From the NCBI GenBank assembly GCA_938023415.1, contig CALHEE010000007.1, positions 1-41,876 of the forward strand: a stretch of DNA of 41,876 bases, in the 5' to 3' direction. This stretch comes from Minisyncoccota bacterium (lineage in GTDB: Bacteria > Patescibacteriota > Minisyncoccia > Minisyncoccales > GBS-2). A model generated the notes under the pieces. It did not search any database, was not told the origin of the DNA, and saw only the letters and a program-made list of their open reading frames with translations. The translations under genes were made by a program, and so were the position numbers. The first letter of the stretch is position 1; each line of letters opens with the position of its first letter. Shown here in pieces: positions 30,328 through 37,449 of this stretch.

Positions 30328-31212
30328 TTAAAGAGTGTCAACAAAAGCTTCTAATCTAGTTTGAAAACCTGCTTCACCAGTGTGTTCATCGATAATTAGA
30401 TATAAAAAAGGAATGTTTTTTTCTTTAAAACTTTTCTCCACAAATTCCTTTAAAACTGCATCACAACCGCAGGCAAAAGAAGAAATTTGAATAGCACCAG
30501 AGAGTGGATATTTTAAAACCTCTTCAATCTTTTCCATCATTTCCTTTCCAAATTCCCAATGAAATTGGATCGCAAATGCCTGACCCTGCAGGGGGGATGA
30601 AGGAACTTCATCAATAAAAATTGGCTCTATGTTCAATTTCTCCAATCTTTCTTTAACCCTTAGGTTGGTAAACTCATCATAGAGATTATATGGATGAGAA
30701 ATTAAAACGATTTTTTTCCTTTCAGAATGAATTTTTTCGAAAAAATGTTCTTTTGCTTTTTCTTTCAAAATTCCTTCTTGAAAAAGGGCTTTTTCCAAGG
30801 CTTTTCTTGTCTCTTTTTCTTTTCTTTTGAGCTTTTCCCCAAGCTCAATTATTGACTGCTGAAAGCTCTTTTTCTTTTCATCAAACTCTTGAGTTAAAAT
30901 TTTTGTTTTTAAAAGAATTTTAGCTAGATCTGGTAGACCAAAAAACTTCGGACAGTATTCTAGTTTTTCTTGGTTAGTTTTTAATCTTGGAACAAAAACT
31001 AAATCTACCTTTCCCTCTAACCACTTTAAATGTCCAAAATAAACTTTGTTTGAAAAGCAGGTTTCAGGATCAGAAATCTTCGTCCCAACTTCAATAATCT
31101 CTTTGTTAGTTTTTGGCGACAATAGAACATCAAAACCTAATTCTTGAAAAAAAGTTTCCCAAAAGAAAGGCCTTTTCCAATAAATTAAAGCTTGGGGAAT
31201 GCCAATTTTCAT
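30328..31212 (-). CDS. DUF2229/COG3580-like activase-associated protein
   Basis: 294 aa. IGIPQALIYWKRPFFWETFF, SDPETCFSNKVYFGH, LVFVPRL, SHPYNLYDEFTNL, and the ending FACGCDAVLKEF..IDEHTGEAGFQTRLEAF, which parallels the ending of the next gene (LSFDEEVAEAGIDTRLEAF). The two are thus distant paralogues and may form a heterodimer. Cys residues at ETCF, EYCP and ACGC fit a [4Fe-4S] site. It is 4 nt after endoQ. Confidence 0.85.
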   Translation of the reverse strand: MKIGIPQALIYWKRPFFWETFFQELGFDVLLSPKTNKEIIEVGTKISDPETCFSNKVYFGHLKWLEGKVDLVFVPRLKTNQEKLEYCPKFFGLPDLAKILLKTKILTQEFDEKKKSFQQSIIELGEKLKRKEKETRKALEKALFQEGILKEKAKEHFFEKIHSERKKIVLISHPYNLYDEFTNLRVKERLEKLNIEPIFIDEVPSSPLQGQAFAIQFHWEFGKEMMEKIEEVLKYPLSGAIQISSFACGCDAVLKEFVEKSFKEKNIPFLYLIIDEHTGEAGFQTRLEAFVDTL

Positions 31213-31216
31213 GTTG

Positions 31217-32473
31217 TTAAAATAATCTTCCTTGTTGAGAAATATTTTTTCTTTCGCCCTCTTGAAAAATTTTTACTTTCCCATACACCCCATCGTAGCC
31301 AGGTTGAATAAAAACTCTGCCCTCCCTTACCCTCATTATTCCTTCGGCAATTTCCGAGCTGGTGATCTTTTCTAAGTCTTCTCTTTTTACCTCCAAAAGG
31401 ACATTAAATTCATTTCCAAAACTCTCAATCAATTTTTTATATTCTTTGTTGACATTGACCGTGCCTACTTCCTGTCCTAAAACATCGGCGATTATTTCTT
31501 CTAATGGAACCAAACTTTTAAAAGGAATAGCATTTTCTGGAACAAATTTTTCTGGTCGGTCAGCTAATTGTTCTACCCTATTTAAAACCCCAATTGTCAA
31601 AGGCTTTCCGCAAATTGGACAAATCCCATCATTTTTTCTCGTCTCTTTGGGATGAAAGGCTACACCACAGTTCCTATGACCGTCGTAATGGTATTTCCCT
31701 TCTTCTGGAAAAAATTCAATCGTGTATAAAAATTTTGACCTATCTTTTTCTTTAATCGCAGTTAAAATGGCATAATAATTCAACTCGGTATCAAAAACAT
31801 TGGCTTCACGACCGATTTTTGAGGGAGAATGAGCATCAGAACAGGAAATTAAGGTAATTTTATCTAAACAAGAAAGTCGCCAATTCATCTCCGGCGAACT
31901 ACTCAATCCTGTTTCTCCCGCAAAGATATAATCTGAAAACTCTTCAAAGCACTCGTTCAAAGAATCGAATCCAGAACGAGAGCCAAAAAGACTAAAATGT
32001 GGCGTCCACATGTGAGCGGGAACGATCAGGCAGTCGGGAGAAATGTCTAAAATAATTTTTGTTAATTGTTTAGCATCCAATCCCAAGGTGGGACGGCCAT
32101 CTACATTTAAATTACCGAAGCTCTTCAACTTAATGTTGATTTTGTCAACAATTTCAAAAGAAGGAGCAAAAATAATAAGATGAATCTTCCTGATCTTTCC
32201 ATTTTTTAAATAAACACAACTAATTTCAGTAGTTAAAAGAAATCGAACATCAGAGTTTTTGTCTTTTTCCTTTTTAATTTTAAAAAGGCCGGTCTCTGCC
32301 GGTGCTAAATTTTCTTTTAATTCTTTCAGCCACCCCTGGTGAGTAAAATCCCCAGTGCCCAAAACTGTAATCCCTTTAATCTTTGCCCACTTTGCCAAAT
32401 TTTCCAAATCCATTTCTTTGCTCGTGGCTCTTGAATATTTACTATGAAGATGAAAATCAGCCACAAATTGCAT
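31217..32473 (-). CDS. Endonuclease Q family PHP nuclease
   Basis: 418 aa from the ATG at 32473; a TTG four codons upstream is less likely. The PHP domain has VADFHLHSKYSRATSK, TGDFTH, TTEISCVY, PAHMWTPHFSLFG, and SCSDAHSPSKIGREAN. A zinc-ribbon follows (NCGVAFHPKETR..GICPICGKPLTIGVLNRVEQLADR). This matches EndoQ (COG1379) of Thermococcales and some bacteria, which nicks DNA 5' of uracil, hypoxanthine or abasic sites. It is the fourth gene of the 33804-28261 operon. Confidence 0.92.
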   Translation of the reverse strand: MQFVADFHLHSKYSRATSKEMDLENLAKWAKIKGITVLGTGDFTHQGWLKELKENLAPAETGLFKIKKEKDKNSDVRFLLTTEISCVYLKNGKIRKIHLIIFAPSFEIVDKINIKLKSFGNLNVDGRPTLGLDAKQLTKIILDISPDCLIVPAHMWTPHFSLFGSRSGFDSLNECFEEFSDYIFAGETGLSSSPEMNWRLSCLDKITLISCSDAHSPSKIGREANVFDTELNYYAILTAIKEKDRSKFLYTIEFFPEEGKYHYDGHRNCGVAFHPKETRKNDGICPICGKPLTIGVLNRVEQLADRPEKFVPENAIPFKSLVPLEEIIADVLGQEVGTVNVNKEYKKLIESFGNEFNVLLEVKREDLEKITSSEIAEGIMRVREGRVFIQPGYDGVYGKVKIFQEGERKNISQQGRLF

Positions 32474-32522
32474 GTTTGAATGCAAAATTAAAATGAGACT
32501 TTTGGAAAAATTTCAAGATAAT

Positions 32523-32957
32523 CTACTTAGTTTTGAAAACTCTTTCTTCGAGAATTCTAAACACAGAAAGAATAAGAATAGTCAATAAGCTAGCAAAAAT
32601 AGCTTCAAAATAAAATTTCGTGCCCACCGCAATACCAATGCCAGCAGAAACCCAAAGAGCAGCTGCGGTAGTTAACCCAGCGACTGTTCCCCCTTGATGA
32701 AAGATTACACCTCCACAAATAAAACCAATCCCCATAGCTATTGCCTGAATGATTCTGGTAGGATCGTAATTGATACCGCTTTCTCGATAATATAAAATAC
32801 CCAATTTTAAAGCAATGATGGTAAAAAGACAACTCCCTAAGGTGGCTAAGGTATAAGTCCTCAGCCCTGCTCCTTTTTGCCGATATTCTCTTTCCAACCC
32901 AATTAAAGCTCCCAAAAGGGAAGCTAAGACTAACTGAGTTATTACTTCAATTTCCAT
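32523..32957 (-). CDS. MgtC/SapB family membrane protein
   Basis: 144 aa with four or five helices. Family marks: LLGALIGLEREYRQKGAGLRTY, LGSCLFTI, IIQAIAMGIGFICGGVIF, VAGLTTAAALWVSAGIG. MgtC-like proteins act in Mg2+ adaptation; the C-terminal ACT-like domain of some homologues is absent, as in the short form. A P-type Mg2+-like ATPase is elsewhere in the window (18464-20968). Confidence 0.93.
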   Translation of the reverse strand: MEIEVITQLVLASLLGALIGLEREYRQKGAGLRTYTLATLGSCLFTIIALKLGILYYRESGINYDPTRIIQAIAMGIGFICGGVIFHQGGTVAGLTTAAALWVSAGIGIAVGTKFYFEAIFASLLTILILSVFRILEERVFKTK

Positions 32958-32969
32958 AAATTTTAGTTT

Positions 32970-33233
32970 TTACAACTTATATACCCGATATCCCTCCCTA
33001 ACTTTCTGGTTAACCTTAAGACCAATTGTATCTCCAGCTTTTGCTTTCTTCACCTTTTGGCGATCGATTTCCATGGACTCAACAACCTGTTGAAAATCTG
33101 TTTGGCCACCAACAATTCTAATTGTTTCACCCACCTCCAAACTATCTGATAATTCAATGACCGCCACCCCAATTTTCCCAAAATAATGGGTAACTTTTCC
33201 AATTAATTTTTCTTGGGGAATGATTTCTTCCAT
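32970..33233 (-). CDS. EF-Tu domain-2-like small protein
   Basis: 87 aa beta-barrel protein: LIGKVTHYFGKIGVAVIEL, LEVGETIRIVGGQTDFQQ, VVESMEIDRQKVKKAKAGD and IGLKVNQKVREG. It matches the stand-alone translation-factor domain 2 family of unknown role. It is 7 nt after the LOG gene. Confidence 0.85.
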   Translation of the reverse strand: MEEIIPQEKLIGKVTHYFGKIGVAVIELSDSLEVGETIRIVGGQTDFQQVVESMEIDRQKVKKAKAGDTIGLKVNQKVREGYRVYKL

Positions 33234-33240
33234 AAAATTT

Positions 33241-33804
33241 TTATTTTTTCCCGACCTTTAATTTTTCCTTTTTAATTAATTCGATTAGTTTTCTCACTAG
33301 TTTTTTCGGATCTCTTTCAAAAATAATCTTTTTTACCCCCCGATAAGGACCAGTGACAATAAATCTAATTTTGTCAGCGGTCCCACCACTCCCTTCTAAA
33401 ACACCAATAGGTTTTTGGATCTCAAAGGCGGTAGCAAATTCGTGTAATGTCCCCATCCTTCCACAAATGATAATCACCCCATCAGCTGACTTGGTCATTA
33501 TCACATTTCTACCAGCATAATCTGCTCCGGTATAAACGATGACATCAAAGACATCGGTAGGAAGTTTATACACCTTTATGTGTTCGGCCTCAGAGGCAGC
33601 TGGAGAAAATCCAATGCTAAAACCACCAGCTTCTTTAAAGGCTTTGGCCACTAAATAAGGAACACCGGTGGTTGCTCCGGTAAGTAAATTACAGTTTTGG
33701 CGGGCAATTTCACGGCCTAATTCTCTAGCTAATTTTTCAATTTTTTTTCCGCAGTGATGAACTACGGCCGAACCAGAAACAGCGATTTCAAATTTTTCAA
33801 ACAT
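33241..33804 (-). CDS. LOG/TIGR00725-like Rossmann-fold protein
   Basis: 187 aa. IAVSGSAVVHHCGKKIEKLA, LLTGATTGVPYLVAKAFKEAGG, VIVYTGADYAGRNVIMTKSADG and IICGRMGTLHEFATAFEIQK. The LOG family binds nucleotides; some members are cytokinin-activating phosphoribohydrolases, but the characteristic PGGxGTxxE is changed to CGRMGTLHE. First gene of a seven-gene operon. It starts about 19 nt beyond the terminator of the structured RNA at 33823-33986. Confidence 0.85.
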   Translation of the reverse strand: MFEKFEIAVSGSAVVHHCGKKIEKLARELGREIARQNCNLLTGATTGVPYLVAKAFKEAGGFSIGFSPAASEAEHIKVYKLPTDVFDVIVYTGADYAGRNVIMTKSADGVIIICGRMGTLHEFATAFEIQKPIGVLEGSGGTADKIRFIVTGPYRGVKKIIFERDPKKLVRKLIELIKKEKLKVGKK

Positions 33805-33822
33805 ATTTTAATTTTATCAAAC

Positions 33823-33850
33823 TAAAAACGGGAAGTAAATTTTTTCCCGT
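33823..33850 (-). terminator. Intrinsic terminator of the structured RNA
   Basis: Minus strand ACGGGAA (33844-33850), 9-nt loop, TTCCCGT (33828-33834), then TTTTAG. It begins only 4 nt after the closing helix of the RNA. Confidence 0.85.
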
Positions 33851-33986
33851 CTTTAGTGAGGGGAATAACCTTAATGCCTTTGACTGGTAAGCTTAATTTC
33901 TGGCCGGACAATAGCCAGACGAGATCTCTCCAGTCTCTAGCACTAAGATTACTTGTCCTTTGGGCATATAGCCCGCACCCCTCACT
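33823..33986 (-). ncRNA. Stand-alone structured small RNA (about 164 nt)
   Basis: Bounded by a promoter (33992-34019) whose predicted start falls on the first base of the closing helix, and by the terminator at 33823-33850. Closing helix AGTGAGGGG/CCCCTCACT (33978-33986 with 33855-33863, 9 bp). Inside: ATGCC/GGCAT, GACTGG/CCAGTC, CTGGC/GCCAG with loop TATTGTCCG, and GGACAA that can pair to that loop (pseudoknot). An alternative GGGC/GCCC hairpin lies in the 5' bubble. Size and closing-stem/bubble layout recall 6S RNA, but conserved bases of 6S, SRP, tmRNA or RNase P are not recognised. Confidence 0.75.
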
Positions 33987-33991
33987 TTTAA

Positions 33992-34019
33992 ATTTTAATC
34001 TCTAAAAATGCCATGTCAA
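33992..34019 (-). promoter_or_regulatory. Consensus promoter of the structured RNA
   Basis: Minus strand TTGACA (34014-34019), 16-nt spacer, TAAAAT (33992-33997). The -35 begins 2 nt after the 3' end of tRNA-Arg. Confidence 0.85.
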
Positions 34020-34020
34020 G

Positions 34021-34092
34021 TGCCCTCGAGAGGAGTCGAACCTCTATCTCAAGCTCCGGAGGCTTGCGTTTTATCCGTTAAACTACGAGGGC
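34021..34092 (-). tRNA. tRNA-Arg (anticodon CCG)
   Basis: 72 nt. Acceptor GCCCTCG/CGAGGGC, TA, D arm GTTT/AAAC with loop AACGGATA, anticodon stem CAAGC/GCTTG with loop CTCCGGA (anticodon CCG), 4-nt variable loop, T arm AGAGG/CCTCT with loop TTCGACT, discriminator A. CCA is not encoded. It reads CGG. Its first ten bases are also the last codon and a half plus stop of the methyltransferase gene. Confidence 0.95.
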
Positions 34093-34790
34093 TTTTCAGC
34101 AATTAAGTAGATATTTGTCCTCGGATCTTTACCGCCTCGCCAACTCTTTTTTATTTTAAAACCCACCTGGGCAACCAATTTTTCTAGCCCTCTCTTTGTA
34201 AAGCAATGAAAATATCTCTCGACCAAAATTTCCCCTTTTGGGTTTCGCCAAGGAAGAAAGATGTCAAAAAAGTCCAGTTTTGATTTCCTAATTAATTTTA
34301 AAAAAGTATACTTTAAAAGTAAAACCAAGCCTTTTTTCCTTTTCCAAAAATCCCAAACCCTTAAAATCAGAGTTCCTCCTGGTTTCAATACTCTCTTTGC
34401 CTCTTTCAAATATTGGATACGAAAATCTCTCGAGGGAAGATGATGCAAAACAGAAATACTGTAAACTTTATCGAAGAATTGATCAGGAAAGGGTAATTTA
34501 AGAGCGTTTCCAACCTGAAAATTTCCCTCAGGAAATTCTTTTTTCGCAAGCTCAATTAACTTTTCAGAAAAATCAATCCCGTAGTATTGGACATTTTTTT
34601 CCTTTAAAACCTTAAATAACCTTCCATTTCCACAACCTGAATCTAAAATTTTTTCCCCGGAGAGGGCATAATCTGCTAATTCTTTGATATCTTCTGATAA
34701 AAAAGCTCTTGTTCTTGCATATTCTAAGGCGATAAGGTTATAATCTTTTTGAGTCTTTTCAAGTAAATACTCAGCGTAGTTTTTTTCCAT
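34083..34790 (-). CDS. Class I SAM-dependent methyltransferase
   Basis: 235 aa. Motif I ILDSGCGNGRLFKVL, motif II YGIDFSEKLIELAKKEFP, then VGNALKLPFPDQFFDKVYSISVLHHLP and the motif KRVLKPGGTLILRVWDFW. The arrangement, with the LLKYTFLKLIR..DIFLPWRNP insertion, resembles the TRM9/ALKBH8-type tRNA wobble-uridine methyltransferases (inference). That would fit its divergent neighbour elp3, which makes the first step of the same wobble modification. The last two codons and TAG lie inside tRNA-Arg. Confidence 0.85.
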   Translation of the reverse strand: MEKNYAEYLLEKTQKDYNLIALEYARTRAFLSEDIKELADYALSGEKILDSGCGNGRLFKVLKEKNVQYYGIDFSEKLIELAKKEFPEGNFQVGNALKLPFPDQFFDKVYSISVLHHLPSRDFRIQYLKEAKRVLKPGGTLILRVWDFWKRKKGLVLLLKYTFLKLIRKSKLDFFDIFLPWRNPKGEILVERYFHCFTKRGLEKLVAQVGFKIKKSWRGGKDPRTNIYLIAEKPS

Positions 34791-34793
34791 AAT

Positions 34794-36410
34794 ATGATTG
34801 AAGAAAAAATAATTAGGGAATTGACTAAAGAAAAACTTAAAAATCAGAGTGATTTAGATTCTTTTAAAAGAAAAATTGCCAAAAAATATAAAATTCCTTG
34901 CCCAAGCAACACCTGGCTTTTTAAAGCTTATCACAAATTGATAAAAGAAAAAAGGATAAAAAGAAAACAGAAAATAGAAGAATTATTGAAAACTAGACCT
35001 GTAAGATCTCTTTCTGGAATTGTCAATATTACTGTCTTAACAAAACCTTATCCTTGTCCAGGCCAATGCATTTTTTGTCCTTTAGAAAAGGAAATTCCAA
35101 AGAGTTATTTATCGGGAGAACCAGCGGTCGAGCGGGCAAAAAATTTAAAATACCACCCTTATCTCCAAACTAAAAAAAGAATTGAGGTCTTAAAAGAAGA
35201 AGGTCATCCTACCGACAAAATTGAATTAAGGATTGTAGGGGGAACATTTAGTTTTTATCCCCTCAAATATCGTCTCTGGTTCATTAAGGAATGTTTCCGA
35301 GCTGCCAACACCTCAAAAATGTCGCACATTAAAAAGCCATGGCAAAATAATGTGCAACAATTGTGGGAGGAATTAGTTAGTGAGCAGAAAAAAAATGAAA
35401 AGGGAAAAAATAGAATCGTAGGAATTTCGATTGAGACGAGGCCAGATTTTATAAATGAGGAGGAAATTAAAATCTTGAGAAAGCTGGGGGTGACGATGGT
35501 TGAAATGGGAGTGCAAACAATTTTTGATGATATTTTAGAGAAAAATAAAACAAATTTGACTCAAGAAAAAATTGCTCGGGCAACAAAATTATTAAAAGAC
35601 GCTGGCTTTAAAGTTTTGTATCATTTAATGCTCAATTTGCCAGGCTCTGATTTAAAAAAAGATTTTGAGTGTTTCAAGATTATTTTTTCTGATGAAAGAT
35701 TTAAACCAGATTGGATAAAAATTTATCCAGTGGCAGTAACAAAAGAAAGTCAACTCTTTAGAATGTGGCAAAAAGGAAAATATCAACCATATCCTGACAA
35801 AACACTCATTGAGCTTTTAATTAATATCAAAAAAATTCTCCCTTATTGGGTAAGGGTGGCAAGAATTTTAAGAGATATTCCAGCTCAAAAAATTGAGGCA
35901 GGTTGTAAAATTTCAAATTTGAGAGAAGTGGTAAAAAAGGAAATGGAAAAGAGAAATTTAAGGTGCAAATGTATTAGATGTCGAGAAATTAGAGAGAGAT
36001 ACAATCGAAAAGAGAAGATCTATTTATTCAGAGAAGATTACGAAGCTTCCGGTGGAAGCGAGATATTTTTGAGCCTTGAAAACAAAAATAGAACCAAATT
36101 ATACAGCTTCTTAAGATTAAGAGTCCCAAAAATCTCAGAGGAGAAATCTTCGGCAATTTTTCCGATCTTAGAAAACTCAGCAATAATTAGAGAAATTCAA
36201 ACTTTTGGCGAGCAGGTTCCAATTGCTCAAAGAAAATTAGCTCCCCAACATCGAGGTTTAGGAAAAAAATTGATAAAGGAAGCGGAAAAAATAAGTAAGA
36301 AGGAATTTGGATTAAATAAAATCGCAGTAATTTCAGGAATAGGAGCGAGGGAATATTTCCGAAAATTTGGATATAAATTGAAAGAAACTTATATGGTTAA
36401 ATTGCTTTAA
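34794..36410 (+). CDS. Elp3 tRNA wobble-uridine carboxymethyl transferase
   Basis: 538 aa. N-terminal RNA-binding helices (1-70), radical SAM cluster C88-x3-C92-x2-C95 (CPGQCIFCP), VGGTFSFYP, SIETRPDFI, GVQTIFDDIL, the Zn/Cys region (LRCKCIRCREIRE, about 383-395) and a C-terminal GNAT domain (QVPIAQRKLAPQHRGLGKKL, GIGAREYFRKFGYK). Elp3 puts cm5 on U34 of tRNA using acetyl-CoA. Elp3 without other Elongator subunits is known from archaea and some bacteria. The start codon is only 3 nt from the divergent methyltransferase start. Confidence 0.95.
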   Translation: MIEEKIIRELTKEKLKNQSDLDSFKRKIAKKYKIPCPSNTWLFKAYHKLIKEKRIKRKQKIEELLKTRPVRSLSGIVNITVLTKPYPCPGQCIFCPLEKEIPKSYLSGEPAVERAKNLKYHPYLQTKKRIEVLKEEGHPTDKIELRIVGGTFSFYPLKYRLWFIKECFRAANTSKMSHIKKPWQNNVQQLWEELVSEQKKNEKGKNRIVGISIETRPDFINEEEIKILRKLGVTMVEMGVQTIFDDILEKNKTNLTQEKIARATKLLKDAGFKVLYHLMLNLPGSDLKKDFECFKIIFSDERFKPDWIKIYPVAVTKESQLFRMWQKGKYQPYPDKTLIELLINIKKILPYWVRVARILRDIPAQKIEAGCKISNLREVVKKEMEKRNLRCKCIRCREIRERYNRKEKIYLFREDYEASGGSEIFLSLENKNRTKLYSFLRLRVPKISEEKSSAIFPILENSAIIREIQTFGEQVPIAQRKLAPQHRGLGKKLIKEAEKISKKEFGLNKIAVISGIGAREYFRKFGYKLKETYMVKLL

Positions 36411-36427
36411 AAAATCTGCCTGATTTT
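36411..36427 (+). terminator. Weak terminator-like hairpin after elp3
   Basis: AAAAATC, 4-5 nt, GATTTTT immediately after the elp3 stop codon. A/T-only stem, followed by GG; low strength. Confidence 0.35.
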
Positions 36428-36449
36428 TGGAAATTTCAAACCATCAGTC

Positions 36450-36605
36450 AGATAATATGTTGGAAAAAATTTCTCCCTTGCCAAAATTCCTCCGCAAATT
36501 CATCCAAAAGAAAGATCTACTTTTGGCTCTTTCAATCCTGGAGCTTGCCCAATATCATAACTTTGGCATTGCTTGGCCCTTCCCCAGCTACTGCTTTTTC
36601 TCAGT
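36450..36605 (-). pseudogene. Decayed uracil-DNA glycosylase-superfamily remnant
   Basis: On the minus strand one frame reads EKAVAGEGPSNAKVMILG; after a one-base slip near 36547 it continues QAPGLKEPK. GEG(x)nAKVMxxGQAPG is the motif-A region of family 4/5 UDGs. A further slip gives SFFWMNLRRNFGKGE, where the family has its PF..AG.. segment. No start codon or rest of the protein remains. The 270-nt gap between elp3 and the stomatin thus looks like a degraded gene; a plus-strand frame at 36427-36666 is antisense and unconvincing. Confidence 0.5.
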
Positions 36606-36624
36606 TTTTTCCCATTTTTGCTAC

Positions 36625-36649
36625 TATAATATAATAAACCTCAAGGTCG
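36625..36649 (+). promoter_or_regulatory. Promoter -10 and AAGGTCG element of the stomatin gene
   Basis: TATAAT (36625-36630), then 12 nt, then AAGGTCGAAAATAA (36643 onward). -35 not clear. The ATG is at 36682. Confidence 0.6.
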
Positions 36650-36681
36650 AAAATAAAAGCTGTTAAGATTCAAAAAATTTT

Positions 36682-37446
36682 ATGTGGTATCTGTTCTTAT
36701 TTTATTTAATTGTTGCCATTGTCATTTTGGGCTTTGCTGGATTGAGAATTGTCAATCAATATGAAAGAGGAGTGGTTCTCACTTTGGGAAAATATACTGG
36801 TACCTATTCTCCTGGACTTCATTGGATTTTTCCCGGTATTCAAACAATGATTAAGGTCGACATGAGAATTGTAGCAGTTGATGTTCCCAGACAAGAGGCG
36901 ATTACTAAAGACAATGTACCAGTGGGAGTGAATGCAGTGGTGTATTTTAAGGTCGAAAGGGCAGAAGATGCCGTTTTGAAAGTGAATAACTATCACTACG
37001 CAGTTTCCCAATATGCCTTAGCTGCCTTGAGAGATATTATTGGTGGAGTAGAACTTGATACTTTATTAGCCGAAAGAGAGAGGATCGCTTCAGAAATCAA
37101 AAAAGTGGTTGATATAGAAACAGAGGCTTGGGGAATTGATGTCACGGCCATAAAAATGCAAGATATCGAATTGCCGGCAGCAATGAAAAGAGCAATGGCT
37201 GCCCAAGCAGAATCAGAAAGAGCAAAAAGGGCGATTATTATCAAATCAGAAGGAGAAATTAAAGCGGCAGAGAATCTTAAAATAGCCGCCCAAATTTTGG
37301 GTGAGGTGCCTGGTGGTCTTTCTTTAAGAACATTAGAAACAATTGAAAAGATTCAACCTGATCCATCAAAGACAGTGATCTTTGCCTTACCGGTGGAAAT
37401 TTTTGAGGGAATAAAAACCCTCGCGACAAGAAAAAGAGAGTGGTGA
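36682..37446 (+). CDS. SPFH/stomatin-like membrane protein
   Basis: 254 aa. N-terminal membrane helix (3-22), then the SPFH/band-7 domain: VNQYERGVVLTLGKYTG, GLHWIFPGIQTMIKVDMR, DVPRQEAITKDNVPVGVNAVVYF, and DIELPAAMKRAMAAQAESERAKRA with the following coiled coil. Stomatins form oligomeric rings in membrane microdomains, often paired with an NfeD protease; no NfeD is in this window. It ends 3 nt from the stop of the convergent HPS-like gene. Confidence 0.95.
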   Translation: MWYLFLFYLIVAIVILGFAGLRIVNQYERGVVLTLGKYTGTYSPGLHWIFPGIQTMIKVDMRIVAVDVPRQEAITKDNVPVGVNAVVYFKVERAEDAVLKVNNYHYAVSQYALAALRDIIGGVELDTLLAERERIASEIKKVVDIETEAWGIDVTAIKMQDIELPAAMKRAMAAQAESERAKRAIIIKSEGEIKAAENLKIAAQILGEVPGGLSLRTLETIEKIQPDPSKTVIFALPVEIFEGIKTLATRKREW

Positions 37447-37449
37447 AGG

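Noticed and set aside
33855-33986. 5S rRNA, SRP RNA or tmRNA identity for the structured RNA
   Set aside because: None of their conserved blocks (for example CCGAAC of 5S, the SRP GGAA apical motif, or the tmRNA tag frame) is visible.
36427-36666. 79-codon plus-strand frame between elp3 and stomatin
   Set aside because: It is antisense to the UDG-like remnant, has odd composition and runs through the stomatin promoter; no ribosome site.
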